A stretch of 64,000 nt of DNA. Source: Onchidella celtica. Its lineage: Eukaryota > Mollusca > Gastropoda > Systellommatophora > Onchidiidae. The stretch is from positions 36,274,378 to 36,338,377 of the forward strand of contig OZ007574.1 of the NCBI GenBank assembly GCA_963931925.1, in the 5' to 3' direction. The position numbers were made by a program, and so were the translations under genes. Under the pieces are notes generated by a model, which did not search any database, was not told the DNA's origin, and saw only the letters and a list, made by a program, of their open reading frames with translations. Positions 9,906 through 23,000 of the stretch are shown here, piece after piece (position 1 is the first letter of the stretch; each line of letters begins with the position of its first letter).

Positions 9906-12900
9906 TATGCTGTACTATAAATAAATTTGGGTTTTTCTTATACAACACCGTATCCATACGTTGTCTGCCATTATGGGTTTGACCTCATTATGCATAAACT
10001 CAGATATTAAATCCACCCCTTTATTAAGACTATTAAAAACATATTGTTTGAATTCAAACGTTTATGTTTATTAATATTTTTTAAGATAAATGTCTCTCGA
10101 TAACACAACTTCATAATTTTGCATTCTCAAAAAGACTATACTCCCAACACATGATTATCGTCCTTTGCCCTTGACACAATCTTAGTTTTTCCTACAAACC
10201 GGAAGTAAAATCGATACTATTTACTTATTCGATTACAAATGACATCATTGAATATGACGACAAACTCAATGTCTATTTTTGGAAAATTCTTCTGTGTCTC
10301 CATCCTTGTTCTTGCAGTCACATTTTCCTCCTGACAATCAGCAGCCTTCCCCCCCTCCCCCCCCCCCCCCTTTTCACGCATGTATTTTTTATTTTTTTTT
10401 GGATTAATACAGGACATGAGAATGTCTATGTCGGATCCTTAATATTAAAATAAATTCATTATCAAGTGAACTAAAAGCAATGTTGAAATTAACATAGGAA
10501 GGAGGGGGTGAGCATCCTTATCTCTTAACACTTTCAACTCATTGGCCTTCAAATTTGGAAAGAAGATACAGGTGAACCCAAGAAACAAAACAGAACGTCG
10601 AGGGAATTGATGCAGTTGTCAACTCAGACTTGACAATAGCTGAACATTCGGTGAATAAGAATGAACCAAAGAAAATCTAACAGAACAAATATACGCTACC
10701 AGACTCAAATGATACCAGATCTGATAACAAACGTCAATAATGAAAATTATAAAATAGGAGGAAATTGTTACTTGGATATAGAAATAAAACAAAAAAGACA
10801 AGTCTGCGAAATCTTCTCGGATTCCATCAAATCTATATTATAAAATACTCACCACTTATGCAACACAGATTTGAATGAAATTTTGAAGGTGCCTGCCTTT
10901 CAACCTGCAGAAGGTGCTTTCTTTTAAATTTGAATACTTGAAATGGTGGGGAAGTATTTTCTTCGCATTTGCTTTGTGTCGCTGATTTCACCTGGATCCT
11001 TTATTTTTCCCAAACACAGAAGCCCATGATGCGATTATCCACTGCCTAAGCTAGACCATCCATGGAGAACCGACACCATAAGCCAGTGGTGGCATGAGCA
11101 AATCATGAGTCAAGTCATTCAGCGACCTAATAGCGATAGGAACTGTGTCATCAATAGGTTCTAACATGGATAAGCATTGATTTGTTTCTTACCGTGGGGT
11201 GATGAGTCTGATCCATGCATTATTCCTCTATATCAGACCCTCGACTCGTCAAAGTCGGCTCCACTGGCTCCTTTGTGCAATGAACTTCAAGCAAGAGGCA
11301 AATGAAAGGTGATTTGAATCATGATTCAGCTGATGTTTATGATCAACATGTCATCAGTTGCATGACAAATTGGCGAATAGGTAACAACAGCTGTACAACA
11401 AAAAGGTGAACACTTAACTTATCTGTATGACAAACGGGCGAATAAGTCAAATTTGAGATTTTTTTTTGAAGTAGTTCAAACTGGACCGCTAAAGGGGCCA
11501 AATCCCGTTTTTGGCATAATTTTAGGCCAACGTTACAAGGCTATTACTGCTGTGTATTTACAGGAAACGCCATGTATCCTACATTAAAATAAAGTTCAAT
11601 CCTTACTCTGACAAAATATACTTCCTTTTGCATTGTTTAATGTGTTCAGCTGTGTGTTTTCATAGCTTGAACAGGAAATAGTCTTGCCGTTTTCACTCTG
11701 AGCTGCGTGTACCAAATTGACCCCCTCATAATAAAGGGTCGCGGCGCGTCGATCCGATGTAGCGCACGTGTTTGAAAATAACACACAGAAAGCCAGATAA
11801 ATGAGGTTTAATTCATTATATTTTTCTTCGTGTTGAAATTCTTTTGAAAATCATTTATTGAAAAGTTTGTAGACGAGAAACTAGCGGAAACTTTAATAGA
11901 TCAGGAGCAAAATAATACGCTAATAAACATCAGTCTTTGTATAATAAGGGGATGCCAAGATAAGACATGGGGCACATTTCGGAGCGCAGCGCGAACTGTT
12001 TTTATAGACCAACCCAATGCTTGATTTCATCACCTTTGTCCGACACTCAGTGCTAAGTCTGTCGCGATGTGGGTTAGATGGGGAGAATTCGACTGACACT
12101 CTTTCGAGGTGCGCTCCCACAATCGACGAACACACAAAAAAAATACTTGCACTCTAAAAACTAAATAAATCAATTGCTTTGATTTTTAGCAGAACTGTAG
12201 GGCAGTTTAATTACAGGAATTAATGTAACAAATATAATTATAAATATAAATATCAATTCAAAGGCAACTGAATCTAACTAATGAAACTACAGCTTTCTAT
12301 AAAGACTAACTTATTCACTCTAACTACTTGCAGGTCATATGAGTTAGATGCCAAATAGAATCCGCGCACGTGGCGATGGATATAACAGTTTAAATTCTAT
12401 TAATTCAATGAGACATGTTATGATATGGACATTTCCTCTAGACACGCCATGAAGAATGCTTGTACAACCATGGGTTGTCTGGCGGTAGCTCTGAAACTGT
12501 CTTCAAAAGTAAGTAGAACGGTTCACTTTCATCATTACAAATTAGTATGAACTCTCACCATTAGGCCCTCACTGGGAGTGAGAGCGCTGGATGTAAACGC
12601 TGTGGGTTCATATCAAACCAAGTAGCTTAGGCTCTGGAGCTTTAAAATCATGGCGCTCCTCACAATATGGACTGCTCAACTGCGTCTCTATGTCTCTCAT
12701 CTGGCTGAGGACTATCGCCGTCCACATTGTCTACATGTGGCCTCTATCTAAGCTCTGCACGGGTTTAAATACTAAAGCTATGTCTCGACCTTCCGTCCAG
12801 ATTCATACATTTGATTGGTGCAGTCGCTTCAGCTCAGCCTGCAATATTAATTTATGCTTGTCATGGCCTTGCGCCAAAATCAAGGTCAATTTTACGGTCT

Positions 12901-14830
12901 AGACAAAATTTAAAATGCGAAACATTAACTACTAAAATCTTCAAACCCCGTGCTTTCTACTCTTATGCACGAATTTCCGAACGCCAACTAAGCGTCTAAA
13001 TAAACTACCTTTACTCGCCCCTTATCTATGTTAATCAAAATCACGGGGTCGAGAACTGCTCTGTCATTCCTAGCTATACATTTATTCTGTCTCGCCCCTC
13101 CTTCTCTCCATCCATCAGAAAAAAGGTGTTTCAAAACAAACTGTTCACGAGAACAGCTCAAGGACAAATTACGCTGGTTATAATCAACAAGATCGTAAAA
13201 ATTAACTCACTGACGTCGTGACCTAGCACGGCATTTATGATCCTAATGTGATCATGACAAAGTCAATGGTGACACGGTTTACCTCCTTTTCAATTAAAAA
13301 AAAATAAAAACATTATTTTTATCTCCCCTGTAAGAGTTCACAAAAAAATGACATCGGATGACGTTTCCTGACTAAAAAAAGTAAAATGAGATGCTTGTAT
13401 TACGTTTGTACCCCTCAAAAAAAATTAAACCTAGTGTACACCCTCTTGACTTGGATACTGAGAATTTTTAATGCCGTGGCACAATAAACTGTCATTTTAC
13501 GGGAGGTCAAAGTTGACTTCGCGCTTGAAGACACAATTACCACAAATTTTTTAAAATGCAAAATGATACAACTTTCTTAAATATGGAGAGACAAATTTGG
13601 TATCAAAATTCTTAGAATACTGAGATCTATCCATTGGAAGACAAAACTTATTGATACAGCCACTTTCCAAAATCAGTTTGGGGTACCTATTATTACATGA
13701 AGAATAATTTGGGCTTTTGGAGGTTATACATGTCTACATACAGTGCACTTGTTAAATAGTGTACTGCCATCACAGGACAACAGTGATCTGCATCGTTAGA
13801 GCTGCTGAAGATTAAACAGTACGGCAGTTTTTGCAATGTTTACATTGCTTCAAAATCTAATCCATACGCAAATTCTAGTTACCATTAAATCAAAATTTAT
13901 TGTCTTGCTAGATAACATACGTTTTCCACCTAGGCCAATGTTTCATTTTTAAAAAACACACACAAAAACTCGAGTTATCATTATTCTGTCTCTTCCTACA
14001 AAAGTAATAAATAACCTGTAAAGGTACTCAGTCAATAAGCACTGACTATGTTAGGATCACCCTTGATCGTAGCTAAAGCTGTGAGATCTCCAAATCCCAA
14101 AAATTCTGGAAAGGGTTTCTGAATGCATTTAGTGTTCCCGAGCCTATAGCAGTTAGAAGTCTTTGAAAAAGATGCAGGCCTTCATATGTATATTAGAGCA
14201 GAAACAATTTCAACAATAAATGTAGAAACCACAGTTTACATTTGTAAGACGGCCAGCTCATTCCTCCATGATAGGATTAGATGATGTTTACCATTTTTTC
14301 AGATTTTTTAAACTTTATGTGTTATACTGGGAATGTTGTTGGCCTGGTGATTGCTAAACAGGTGTCTCATGCAGCACTATATCAAGAGATTTATTTTCAA
14401 CTGTAAATACTGGTTTACTTTTATAAGAGAACTATTTAATTTCTCCATTGGCGTAACTAATGTTTGCCATTTGAATCTTTTCTTCATGTATGCTTTAATA
14501 CTGCACTGACAAAACAATGTCCTGAACTTTCCATGTAATGAGTCACTACCAACTGCAAGACATGCAAGTATAGGTCATACAATATAACTGGACAACACAC
14601 AAAAGAGTGTTTAGAAAGAAAACCAAAAATAAATGAAAATCCAGAAATCCGGAAATTTCCCATCCCTGATGTATGGACAGTTCGTAATACATACTACCTA
14701 CTTGGAGAGGATAAAGCCATTTCTTACAGTTTGTTTTGGTCAATTTTATTCCCTGCAGTGCAACATGCTAACAAGGACTTTCCATCAAAGGTTTATAAAT
14801 ATTTTATTTCCTAGTAATTCTAGTGGCCTC
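9906..14830. other. Intergenic, no gene recognised
   Basis: About 4.9 kb of AT-rich DNA with homopolymer runs (C/T-rich tract near 10345-10370). I see no coding exon with a recognisable product on either strand. A tRNA-like stretch near 12545-12605 (GGGAGTGAGAGCGCTGG then GGGTTCATATC) may be a decayed SINE, unproven. Confidence 0.4.
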
Positions 14831-14834
14831 TCTC

Positions 14835-15048
14835 CAGCTAACAACTGAAATCCGACATGTGGGATTGCCCTCAAGTCTGCACATAGGAATGGCATTGTTC
14901 CTATGTAGAGCTGCTGCTCCCAACATCTCACCGACATAGGTTTGCTGAAGAGAATCTGCCCTGATCGGTAATCTCCCCCCCCCCCCCCCCAACCTATGGA
15001 AATTCTAAACAAATCTATGTCGTACTGACGTAAGGATGGTGGCTGGGT
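14835..15048. repeat. Repeat family C copy (with CATAGGAATGGCATTGTTC core)
   Basis: Shares the core CATAGGAATGGCATTGTTC with 37092-37295, and an end of the form GGATG-x-TGGCTGGG with 36487-36713 and (inverted) 32697-32838. A C-run lies at about 14977-14991. It is a short dispersed repeat of unknown class. Confidence 0.5.
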
Positions 15049-15049
15049 C

Positions 15050-15135
15050 ACTCCAGATCACAGTTGGGTAAGCTGTTAGGACCTCTGTTTCTAAAACTTC
15101 CCCTTGGGAATTCAACTCCCAAGTCTACCCTCACT
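15050..15135 (+). repeat. Possible tRNA-derived SINE head
   Basis: CACAGTTGGGTAAGCTG resembles a Pol III A box and CTTGGGAATTCAACTCCC, about 45 bp later, a degraded B box. It has no acceptor-stem pairing good enough for a functional tRNA. Confidence 0.3.
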
Positions 15136-15676
15136 GTCATCTTTTTGCTTAGTCCTAGATCCTATTCTAGCATCGTATGATTTATAGTAATCTCAGTCAC
15201 GACTCGAACAGTGCTGAGTGAATAATTACATGTAATTAAAATGGAGTTGATACTAAAACAATAAATCCTACGACAGAGCCTTTTCTTTCATTGGTAATTT
15301 ATGTATTTTATAGTCAACGACTCCAACAAGAATTAGTATGTTCATGCTTCAGATTGAAGATAATAATAATAATAATAATCACCTGCAGAAGCATAAATTT
15401 ATATGTAGGCAGAGTCAACAGTGCCTATATCTTGTCTCTAAATCCAACACCTGTCATCAGTACTACATGTGGTGCCATTTCAGTCATATGGAAGGTTCGA
15501 CACAGTGCCTACGTCACTTTCGTTTCAGAACATTATCTTCACAGTATTTTGAAACTATTAGTGGCAACCAAATTAAAACTAAAACTAACGAAACAATCTG
15601 AACCACCCTTGAAAAGTATTGAGGGGCTTATATGTGGGAAAGGGGGAGGCTGAGGATGAAATACGCCGTAGTCAAC

Positions 15677-15742
15677 AGTTCAGCATTCTGTGTGGAAAAT
15701 ATTTAAAGTAGTTCAGCATTCTGTGTGGAAAATATTTAAAGT
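15677..15742. repeat. Perfect 33-bp tandem duplication
   Basis: Two identical adjacent 33-bp units (15677-15709 and 15710-15742) beginning AGTTCAGCATTCTGTG. A GA/G-rich microsatellite follows at about 15752-15808. Confidence 0.95.
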
Positions 15743-16199
15743 GGAGGTACAGAGAGACGGGAGAGAGAGAGGGGGGGGAGAGAGAGAGAGAGAGGGGGGG
15801 GGGGGGAGATCAAGTAACCAAATTTAAACATATGACAGGCCTACTTATTAGAAGCCACCATCCTCTGCGATCATTATTAATTTTATTTATCTATTTATGT
15901 ATTCATCTATTTGTTATTTATTGATCTGCTTATTTATTGTCCGGTAGCATATACACGGTTTACTCTGTATTACCATGGACAAACTGGCAGTCAAACAATC
16001 AGTCACTGGAATATTTACCTCCTCACCTTGTGCAATAAATACAGTCGTAGATCCTCGTGGACTTCACCTTGTAACGAAAAGTTTCAAAGTACTTGTAGCT
16101 TATTTAACACTGCAGATAAAGTAATCCTTCATTGTTTGAAACACTCCATCACCTTTGCTTAGAGTATAATCCACGTGTGCAACACATCTGAAATTATGA

Positions 16200-16598
16200 A
16201 GTCTGAAGTTGTGAAACATCGAGAGTGGACGGCAGAAAGACCCCCCCCCCCCCCTGAACTGCAGAGATTCTGTGCAACACATTGAACAGAGTGAGCTGAT
16301 AAAACGTGCTTGTGAGTATGTCTTTGGACATGTAAGGGAGGGGTGGGGCGGGCTTTGGGGTGAGCGGTTCAGTTTTCTCAGGACACACCTTGCACTGAGG
16401 AGCTTCGCAAATAAATCCACTCCTCTCTCACTATCTCCTTCTATCTCTCTCCCTCCTCCCCCCTCCCTCGTCCCTTACTCACTCTCTCTCAGGCATGTAA
16501 AAAAAAAAACAGGGGGGGGGGCTTCATGGTGAGCGATTCAGTTTTCTCGGGACTCACCTTACGCTGTGGAGCTTCGCAAATAAAACCACTTCTCTCTG

Positions 16599-16644
<46 letters not shown>

Positions 16645-16680
16645 TTTCTCTCTCTCTGCCCCCTCCACTGGGAAATTGTT
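16200..16680. repeat. CT microsatellites with a duplicated GAGCTTCGCAAATAAA block
   Basis: The segment TTCAGTTTTCTC...GGAGCTTCGCAAATAAA occurs twice (about 16367-16418 and 16539-16589). Each copy is followed by a CT-rich tract; the second is a long CT run near 16598-16660. C- and G-runs lie at about 16240-16254 and 16512-16520. Arg/Glu- and Ser/Leu-rich frames here are translations of the repeat. Confidence 0.85.
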
Positions 16681-17156
16681 TGGTCGTCTGTTGGCCCCCA
16701 ATTTTTTTCATCTGATTTTTATTAATATCCCACCTCCACATGTTTTGCTTTATAGATGACATAACCCTTCTGTGCCCCATCTCAACTGTATCCTTTTAAT
16801 TCATGACTGCCAATTATTCAGAAAATAGAAAAATTGAATGAACATATTTTTTACTGTTTTCGTTTCATTGCCTTTCATCTTCTGCGTTAGCTGCATTAGG
16901 AGCCTCTTCACATGAGGCGATTTACCAGCTTGTTTTTTTGTGGCGCATTAGAGAGAGACAGAGAGAGGGGAGAGAGAGAGAGGGAGAGAGAGAGTTTTCA
17001 TTTTCATTTAGCTATTGTGACCCAACACCTACGATTTGTATTTTGTATACCTAAAGGCATATTTTTATGCTGGCTGTTAATTTTATCTGTGTCATGAGGA
17101 AAAAGAAAGGTACTGAATGAAGATAAAACATAGGAAGACAAATGTCTAACTAATGG

Positions 17157-17430
17157 TATTTTGTATTTTCTATACTTCTTTAACCTTATTTGGGAAATTT
17201 GCCTTAGTGTCATTGCGTCATCGCCACGGTACAGCGCCGGTGGGCGTTTTTTTGTTTGTTTTGGTGGGGGGGGGGGGGGGGATAGGTATAAATTTTATTT
17301 AATCTTGCCCGGACAGCGCCCTGTTCTGCCTGCTCTTTTCGATTTCCGCCAGAGTATCTTTACCGTACACTACGTGCACACGGGCCCTCCGAGTTTTCCG
17401 TCTTTGGTCAGGAGATGGTATTGTATGGTC
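17157..17430 (-). repeat. SINE family A copy, diverged
   Basis: It begins (as its 3' tail) with TTTGTATTTTCTATACTTC, then TTTGGGAAATTTGCCTTA, a G-run at about 17264-17281 and the CTACGTGCACACGGGCCC core, in the same order as the 47145-47592 copy. It is more diverged than the 9590 copy and lacks the tRNA head. Confidence 0.7.
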
Positions 17431-17685
17431 TCAGTTCACACCCAGTTAATGATTATGAAGCTTGAAATTTTCTCTTATCCACCTTTTATATTCTACAAGG
17501 AACAGTGCGAGGAGGCAGAAGGAGAGGAAGACAGAGAAAGAGATGGGGGGATATCATCAGTGAATGGAATAGCCTCACACTCAGCAAATTGCCTAAGAGC
17601 GTCTGGGAGCCGGTGTAACAGGCCAAAATATATCCCCCGCCCAGACTATACCCGGGGTTAAACTGGCCTAGCCCAGAATATATAC

Positions 17686-18672
17686 AAACAGGACGGGTTA
17701 CGGGGGTAGACCGAGCGGTTCTCTCCCTTATCTATAGCTATCCCTTAATCTGACACCAAATAATGTAACACAGGACGAGACGAGCGGGGCTCTCTACACA
17801 GTCAAACATACAAACAAAACTATCAGGTTTTGAGAGGACAACAATTTTATTAGAAAAAGAAAAGAAAAAAACAAATCAAATAATAAACACAGTACAATAA
17901 ACAGTACAATAAACAAGACAATAGACAATACAATAAACAATACATTACGAAGACAATAAACAGCACAATAAACCAGGACAATACAATAAACAAGACATTA
18001 CGATAAACACGAGACAATAAACCCAACCGATAGGCGCGGTGAACTAACCAAATGAATTCACACTTGAACTACATCATCAGAGCTGGCACTTCACAAATCT
18101 TGAAATATAAATTATACAACTTCTTTTACTTTTATGTTAGTCTGGACACAATGACACGTCCTGCTGTCTTGAAGACTTGGGTGGAACTGACTGACCCACG
18201 CTATCACCTAAGCGTCACCCAAATACGCGCAACCCATTCACTCCTTACAGTTCACTAAGTGCAAATTCTAATAAAACAGTAAAACAAATAAAAACATTTT
18301 TAAAGACCACCATCTTGCTCGTGTATGTTCCAAATACACTATCTTAAGGAAATATTACTTAACAAGATAAAAACTAAACAAAACTTACAATGTAGTGATA
18401 CATACTTAAATTGACCAATCCTGGACAATACAGACAACGCTAAGACTATGATTTAAAATTGGCGCAGTGAGTACATCAGTTGGCAATGGTACTCAACACC
18501 TGCATGACTCATCTCAGTGCGTGATAAACAATAAGGGGAGATTATCTATGGTTTCTGTGTGGTTACTTCCCCTTGACCACGTCTAGTGGTCCAGCTGATC
18601 AAAATAACGGGTTTCTCTCCCTTTCACTACAATGAGTTATGTTCTCAGCCCTGTAATGGTTCACCCCATTAC
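17686..18672. mobile_element. Block inserted in the left arm of the Ginger-like element
   Basis: The left terminal repeat breaks after CAGAATATATAC (ending 17685) and resumes at ATATACCCCGGGGTATATT (from 18673), relative to the intact right arm. ATATAC is present on both sides and may be a 6-bp duplication. The block contains a degenerate ACAATAAAC array at about 17880-18020 and two AACAGGACG-like segments near its left end. The element class is undetermined. Confidence 0.5.
17880..18022. repeat. Degenerate ACAATAAAC tandem array
   Basis: About a dozen units of CARTAAAC/ACAATA form with variable spacers. It lies within the inserted block above. Confidence 0.8.
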
Positions 18673-21600
18673 ATATACCCCGGGGTATATTCTGGGCTAG
18701 GCCAGTTTATACCCCGGGTATACTTTGGGCTAGGCCAGATTTTCCCCCCCGCACCCCCCCCCCCAGTCCAGATTATACCCCCCACTTTTAAAAAAAAAAC
18801 AAGACGAGACCATAGTTTATTTCAGCCTGTTCTTTATCACTGTCATCAGATATCATTATTAATTCATACATGAACACATTTTTGACACCCGTAAATCATA
18901 ATACAATTTAGAGGAAATAATAATAACAGTTTATTTCAGCCTTAGTTTAAATTGGTAAAATACATACATTCTTGACTCCTGTAAATCATGATACATTTTA
19001 GAGGAAACAAACGAATTAAAATGCACTGATATACAAAAGGGTTGAGTATCCATTTCAAACTGATATGATTAGACTTCAGTATTAATTTTATTATTATTAT
19101 TTTAATTATTTTGATAATTGGTTGGCCATGAGTAAAAACAGGCACTGTATTTTTTGTTACAATGATGCAGAGAGAAAAGGCCGGAATAGAACACACACAG
19201 AAAAATATATACATGTATATATATAATAATAACCCAACTGACAGATGGTGCAGTTCCATCATCCAGCAGACATTAAATACTTCACATAAAACTAAATAGG
19301 CACTAAATTTTTTTTTGCCTGATGAACTCCGCCAGTCCAGATCCACTTGAAACATTACAGAATGCTAACCAGTAATATATACAATAATAACAATAGGAAC
19401 AATAAAATCATCTAATCTTATTTAGCTCTTGAAAATAAAGCGAAATATCAATATCAGAATCATCATCTTGGAATAATACAAAGATATAAGAGGGAGTGTA
19501 AAAAACGGCGTTGTAGGCCTACAAATCATTCTAGAATCTATAAGCAGCAAGATATGTGTATCAACTATATATAAAAAATGTGTTAAATCTTTTCAACTAT
19601 TCAAGTAGAACTGGACAGAAAGCTTTAGTGAAATAACCTTGACAGGTGTGTAAGTCCACTGAGACAAAAGTAGTGCATTGTAACTGTAATTAGATCTATG
19701 ACATGTTAAGGGAAAATTCGTTGGATCGTATTGCGTTAACAGTATTTCTTGTTAGTGAATATTATTCTTTGATAGCTTATTTGTAGAAAGATATACATTT
19801 CATGTACCTTATGGTTTAAGACACTGGATTAGTTTGCAAGGCATTTGAAAGATTGAACTTATGTGTTATAGTGAATAAGGGTATGTCACTCGCGAGTGAA
19901 ATAAAACATTTTTAAAAAAAAGATCTTGTCTGTCTTTACCTTCCTAAGCTTGACACGTCCCTTGCCAAGGGATTGAACAACTGTGTATTTGCGCACAAAA
20001 AATCTCTAAAAATGACTTCATTTTTAGGAGTCTGTTCATTACTTCATACATTGCGACTAAGTGTATGTCAGTGCCAAACAAACAATGCAGTACAAATTTT
20101 ACTCATAGGCAACCAACTACAAAAACAACTGCAACATGACAACGAACGTGAGTAAAATGAGGGTTAAAGTTGAATCATATCAGTTTGAATGGATATTCAA
20201 CCCATAGTACATCAATACATATTAATGCATGTTTTTTCCTCTGAATTGTATTATGATTTACGGAAGTCAAAAATTTATGTATGTATGTATGTATTACTAT
20301 GGCGCCCGATGACAGTGATAAAAAAAAACGAATTAACTATGATTGAAATAAACTGTGGTCTTTCCTTGTATATAATAATTATATATAATATATACAATCT
20401 GGCTTGCTACACTGGGGTTAACGTGGCTTAGTCTATTTTGTACCCCAGGTATTTTCTGGGCTATGCCATTTTATATCCGGGCTATATTTTTGGCTAGGCC
20501 AAACTATATTCCACCAGTCCAGATTATACTCTCATATTCGGGCAAAATATTCAAGGATACAACATTACTTTTTTTTTTTTTAAATTTCACCCGTAAGTGA
20601 CATGCCTTTATTCACAATAACACATAATTGCAATCCTTCAAATGCCCTGCAAACTAATCCATTATGTATATATCTTTCTACAAATAAGCTATCAAAGAAT
20701 TTACTAACAAGAAATGTTAACGCAATATGATCCATCGAATTTTTGCCGTAACATACAGTAATTACTTTCTACAAGGCACAATTGTCTCATTGGATTTAAT
20801 CTGTCAGTTTACACGACTATCAAAGTTACTTTACTAAAGCTTTTTGTCCAGTTCTACTTGAATAGTTGAAAAGATTTAACACATTTTTTTTTACATATAG
20901 TTGGTACACACACATTGCTGCTTTTAAATTCTAGAATGATGTGTGGGTCATTTTTATATTCCCTCTTATCTTTATATCAATCCAAGATGATGATGATAAT
21001 GATTCTGATATTGATATTTCTCTTTATTTTCAAGAGTAAATAAGATGATTTGGTGTTCTTATTGTTATTATTTTAGTTTACTGGTTAGCATTCTGTAACG
21101 CTTCAAGTGGATCTGGATAGGTTAAGTTCATCATGTGAAAAAGTTTTAGTATGTATTAAGTTTTATGTGAAGTATTTAATTTCTGCTGCATGCTGGATTG
21201 CACCATCTGTCAGTTGGGCTATTAAAATGTCGTTGTTTTGTTCCATGTGTTCTTTCCCGGCCTTTTCTCTCTGCATCATTGTAACTTTGTATGCAGATCG
21301 AATTGTTCTGACATGTCAAGCACATTTCTGATTATCAAAAATTAAATAAAATTCAGATGACTTTAGTTAGGAGTCTTATAATTATTTTATAACTAAGTAT
21401 GTAATGTCAGTGGTGCCAAACAAAAAAACAACACAATAAGTGTTTAACACATGGGACAACTAATTATTAAAAAAAACCAAATACAATAATAATACCAACG
21501 GACACAAGTAAAATTAGTGTTAACGTCTAATCATAACAATTTGAATGGATTTTAAATCCTTTTGTATATCAATGCCTTTTAGTACATGTTTATTTTTTCT

Positions 21601-21944
21601 TAAATGTATCATAATTTACAAAAGTTAAGAATGTATGCTTCAATATGATCCCTGATGACAGTGATAATGAACAATTTAAACTAAAGTTGAAATAAACCGT
21701 GGTCTTGACTTGCTTTTTAAAAAAACGTATGGGGTATAATCTGGACTGGGGGGGGGGGGTATAGTCTGGCCTAGCCCAAAGTAAACCCCGGGGTATAAAC
21801 TGGTCTAGCCCAGAATATACCCCGGGGTATATTCTGGACTAGGCCAGTTTAACCCCGGGTATAGTCTGGCGGGGGTATAATCTGGCCTGCTACACCGGGA
21901 TGAATGGAGGAAGCTGGTTTGGGAAGTCTTCTGTGACGGGATAG

Positions 21945-22090
21945 AGAGAGGGAAAGAGAAAGAGATAGACAGACAGACAGCTGGGAAGAGAGAGAAAGCG
22001 AGAGAGAAAAAGAGCGAGGGAGAGAAAGATAGATAGATACATGTACATAGACAGATAGAGAGAGAGAGAGAGAGGGAGAGGATAAACGAA
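21945..22090. repeat. GA-rich microsatellite
   Basis: GAGA, GATA and GACA runs over about 140 bp. The opposite-strand frame (21890-22186) is a Ser/Leu/Pro translation of the repeat. Confidence 0.85.
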
Positions 22091-22909
22091 TGAAATCGGG
22101 AAGAAAAAGAAAAAGGGAATGAAGGAGATACTAGGAGTATAATGGGAAAATGGATAGGGAAGAGGAAAGAGGTGGAATTTACACATTTAAATACAAATCA
22201 AGCGTAATACGTTGTAGGAACAACAACAACAACCACGAAAGATCCAACGAGGGCATAATTACTAGAGATAGCAAAAAACAAAAAAAAAACATGTATATTT
22301 CACATATTATTTTTGTTTTGGTGTGTTGCTTTGCACTGCATTTTGAATTAACAACGAAGTGGTTATCCCGATCTGGGTTCATTCTGTCTTGGGTTCAATC
22401 TACGACAGCATTTTTTTTTTAAACCTAGTACTGCTCATTATTAGGAATCATTTTGTTTCCTAAGGATTTTGCAAAATTGATGTCGTGGAGAAACTGATTA
22501 TTACTAGTGTGCTCCAGATTACTTCTTTTATTTATTCCTTTTCCTTAAACGGGACAGTTGCTAATTAGAAATAAAAATATAAATCAAATTTTAAACATGT
22601 AAATGATTTCTTTAGTCAGTGTGAACTGAAAATTGCGTCTCTTTCTGTTGTGACTCAGATCTATCCTGTATTTACTAAAAATATATTTTGGGGACCTTCT
22701 GCTTGAGCTGTTTGTCAGGTTTTGTTTTACATGTATTACTTGTTTGTTTGCATGGAAGTTAATTAGTTCATTTATCTGTTTGTCTGACTCTCTGTGACTT
22801 TGCACCCGACAAAAAAATCCTAGTCACAATTTTATACTCTGGAGCAAAGGAGTGATGATCAGAGTGGGGTAAAGCAGAGAAAAGGTAACAACAACAACAA
22901 CAACAAAAA

Positions 22910-23000
22910 AAAAGCCGATCAGCTCTTGCGGAGATTCGAACCCCCCTTACCAACTCGGCAGGCGAATTTACTTAGCATGCCACCGGGGAACCTGAGTAAA
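22910..23000 (-). repeat. tRNA-derived SINE head
   Basis: On the minus strand GGTGGCATGCTAAG (A-box-like) is followed about 40 bp later by GGGTTCGAATCTC (good B box). The spacing and boxes fit a Pol III promoter. The flanking arms do not pair as a mature tRNA, so a SINE remnant is more likely than a tRNA gene. Confidence 0.45.

Larger units (their letters stand above)
17614..21894. mobile_element. Ginger-like non-autonomous inverted-repeat transposon
   Basis: Terminal inverted repeats start TGTAACAGGCC at the left and end GGCCTGCTACA at the right, matching for about 70 bp through the CCGGGGTTAAACTGGCC segment. The 4-mer CCGG lies immediately outside both ends (17610-17613, 21895-21898). TGTNR ends and 4-bp duplications fit the Ginger superfamily. 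The left arm is split: its first ~70 bp (17614-17684) are separated from the rest (18673-about 19918) by an unrelated block. The right arm runs from about 20565 to 21894, and a partial third copy of the arm (about 20000-20540) sits at the centre in direct orientation to it. No transposase frame survives. Confidence 0.7.

Noticed and set aside
16489-16780. Arg/Glu- and Ser/Leu-rich frames on both strands
   Set aside because: Pure translation of the CT/GA microsatellite.
17161-17661. 166-codon plus-strand frame
   Set aside because: It runs through a SINE copy (with a Gly run from the G homopolymer) into a transposon end; no family features.
18942-19355. 137-codon minus-strand frame, with a similar frame at 21107-21331
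   Set aside because: The similarity arises because both lie in inverted arms of the same Ginger-like element; composition is AT-driven and no transposase motif is present.
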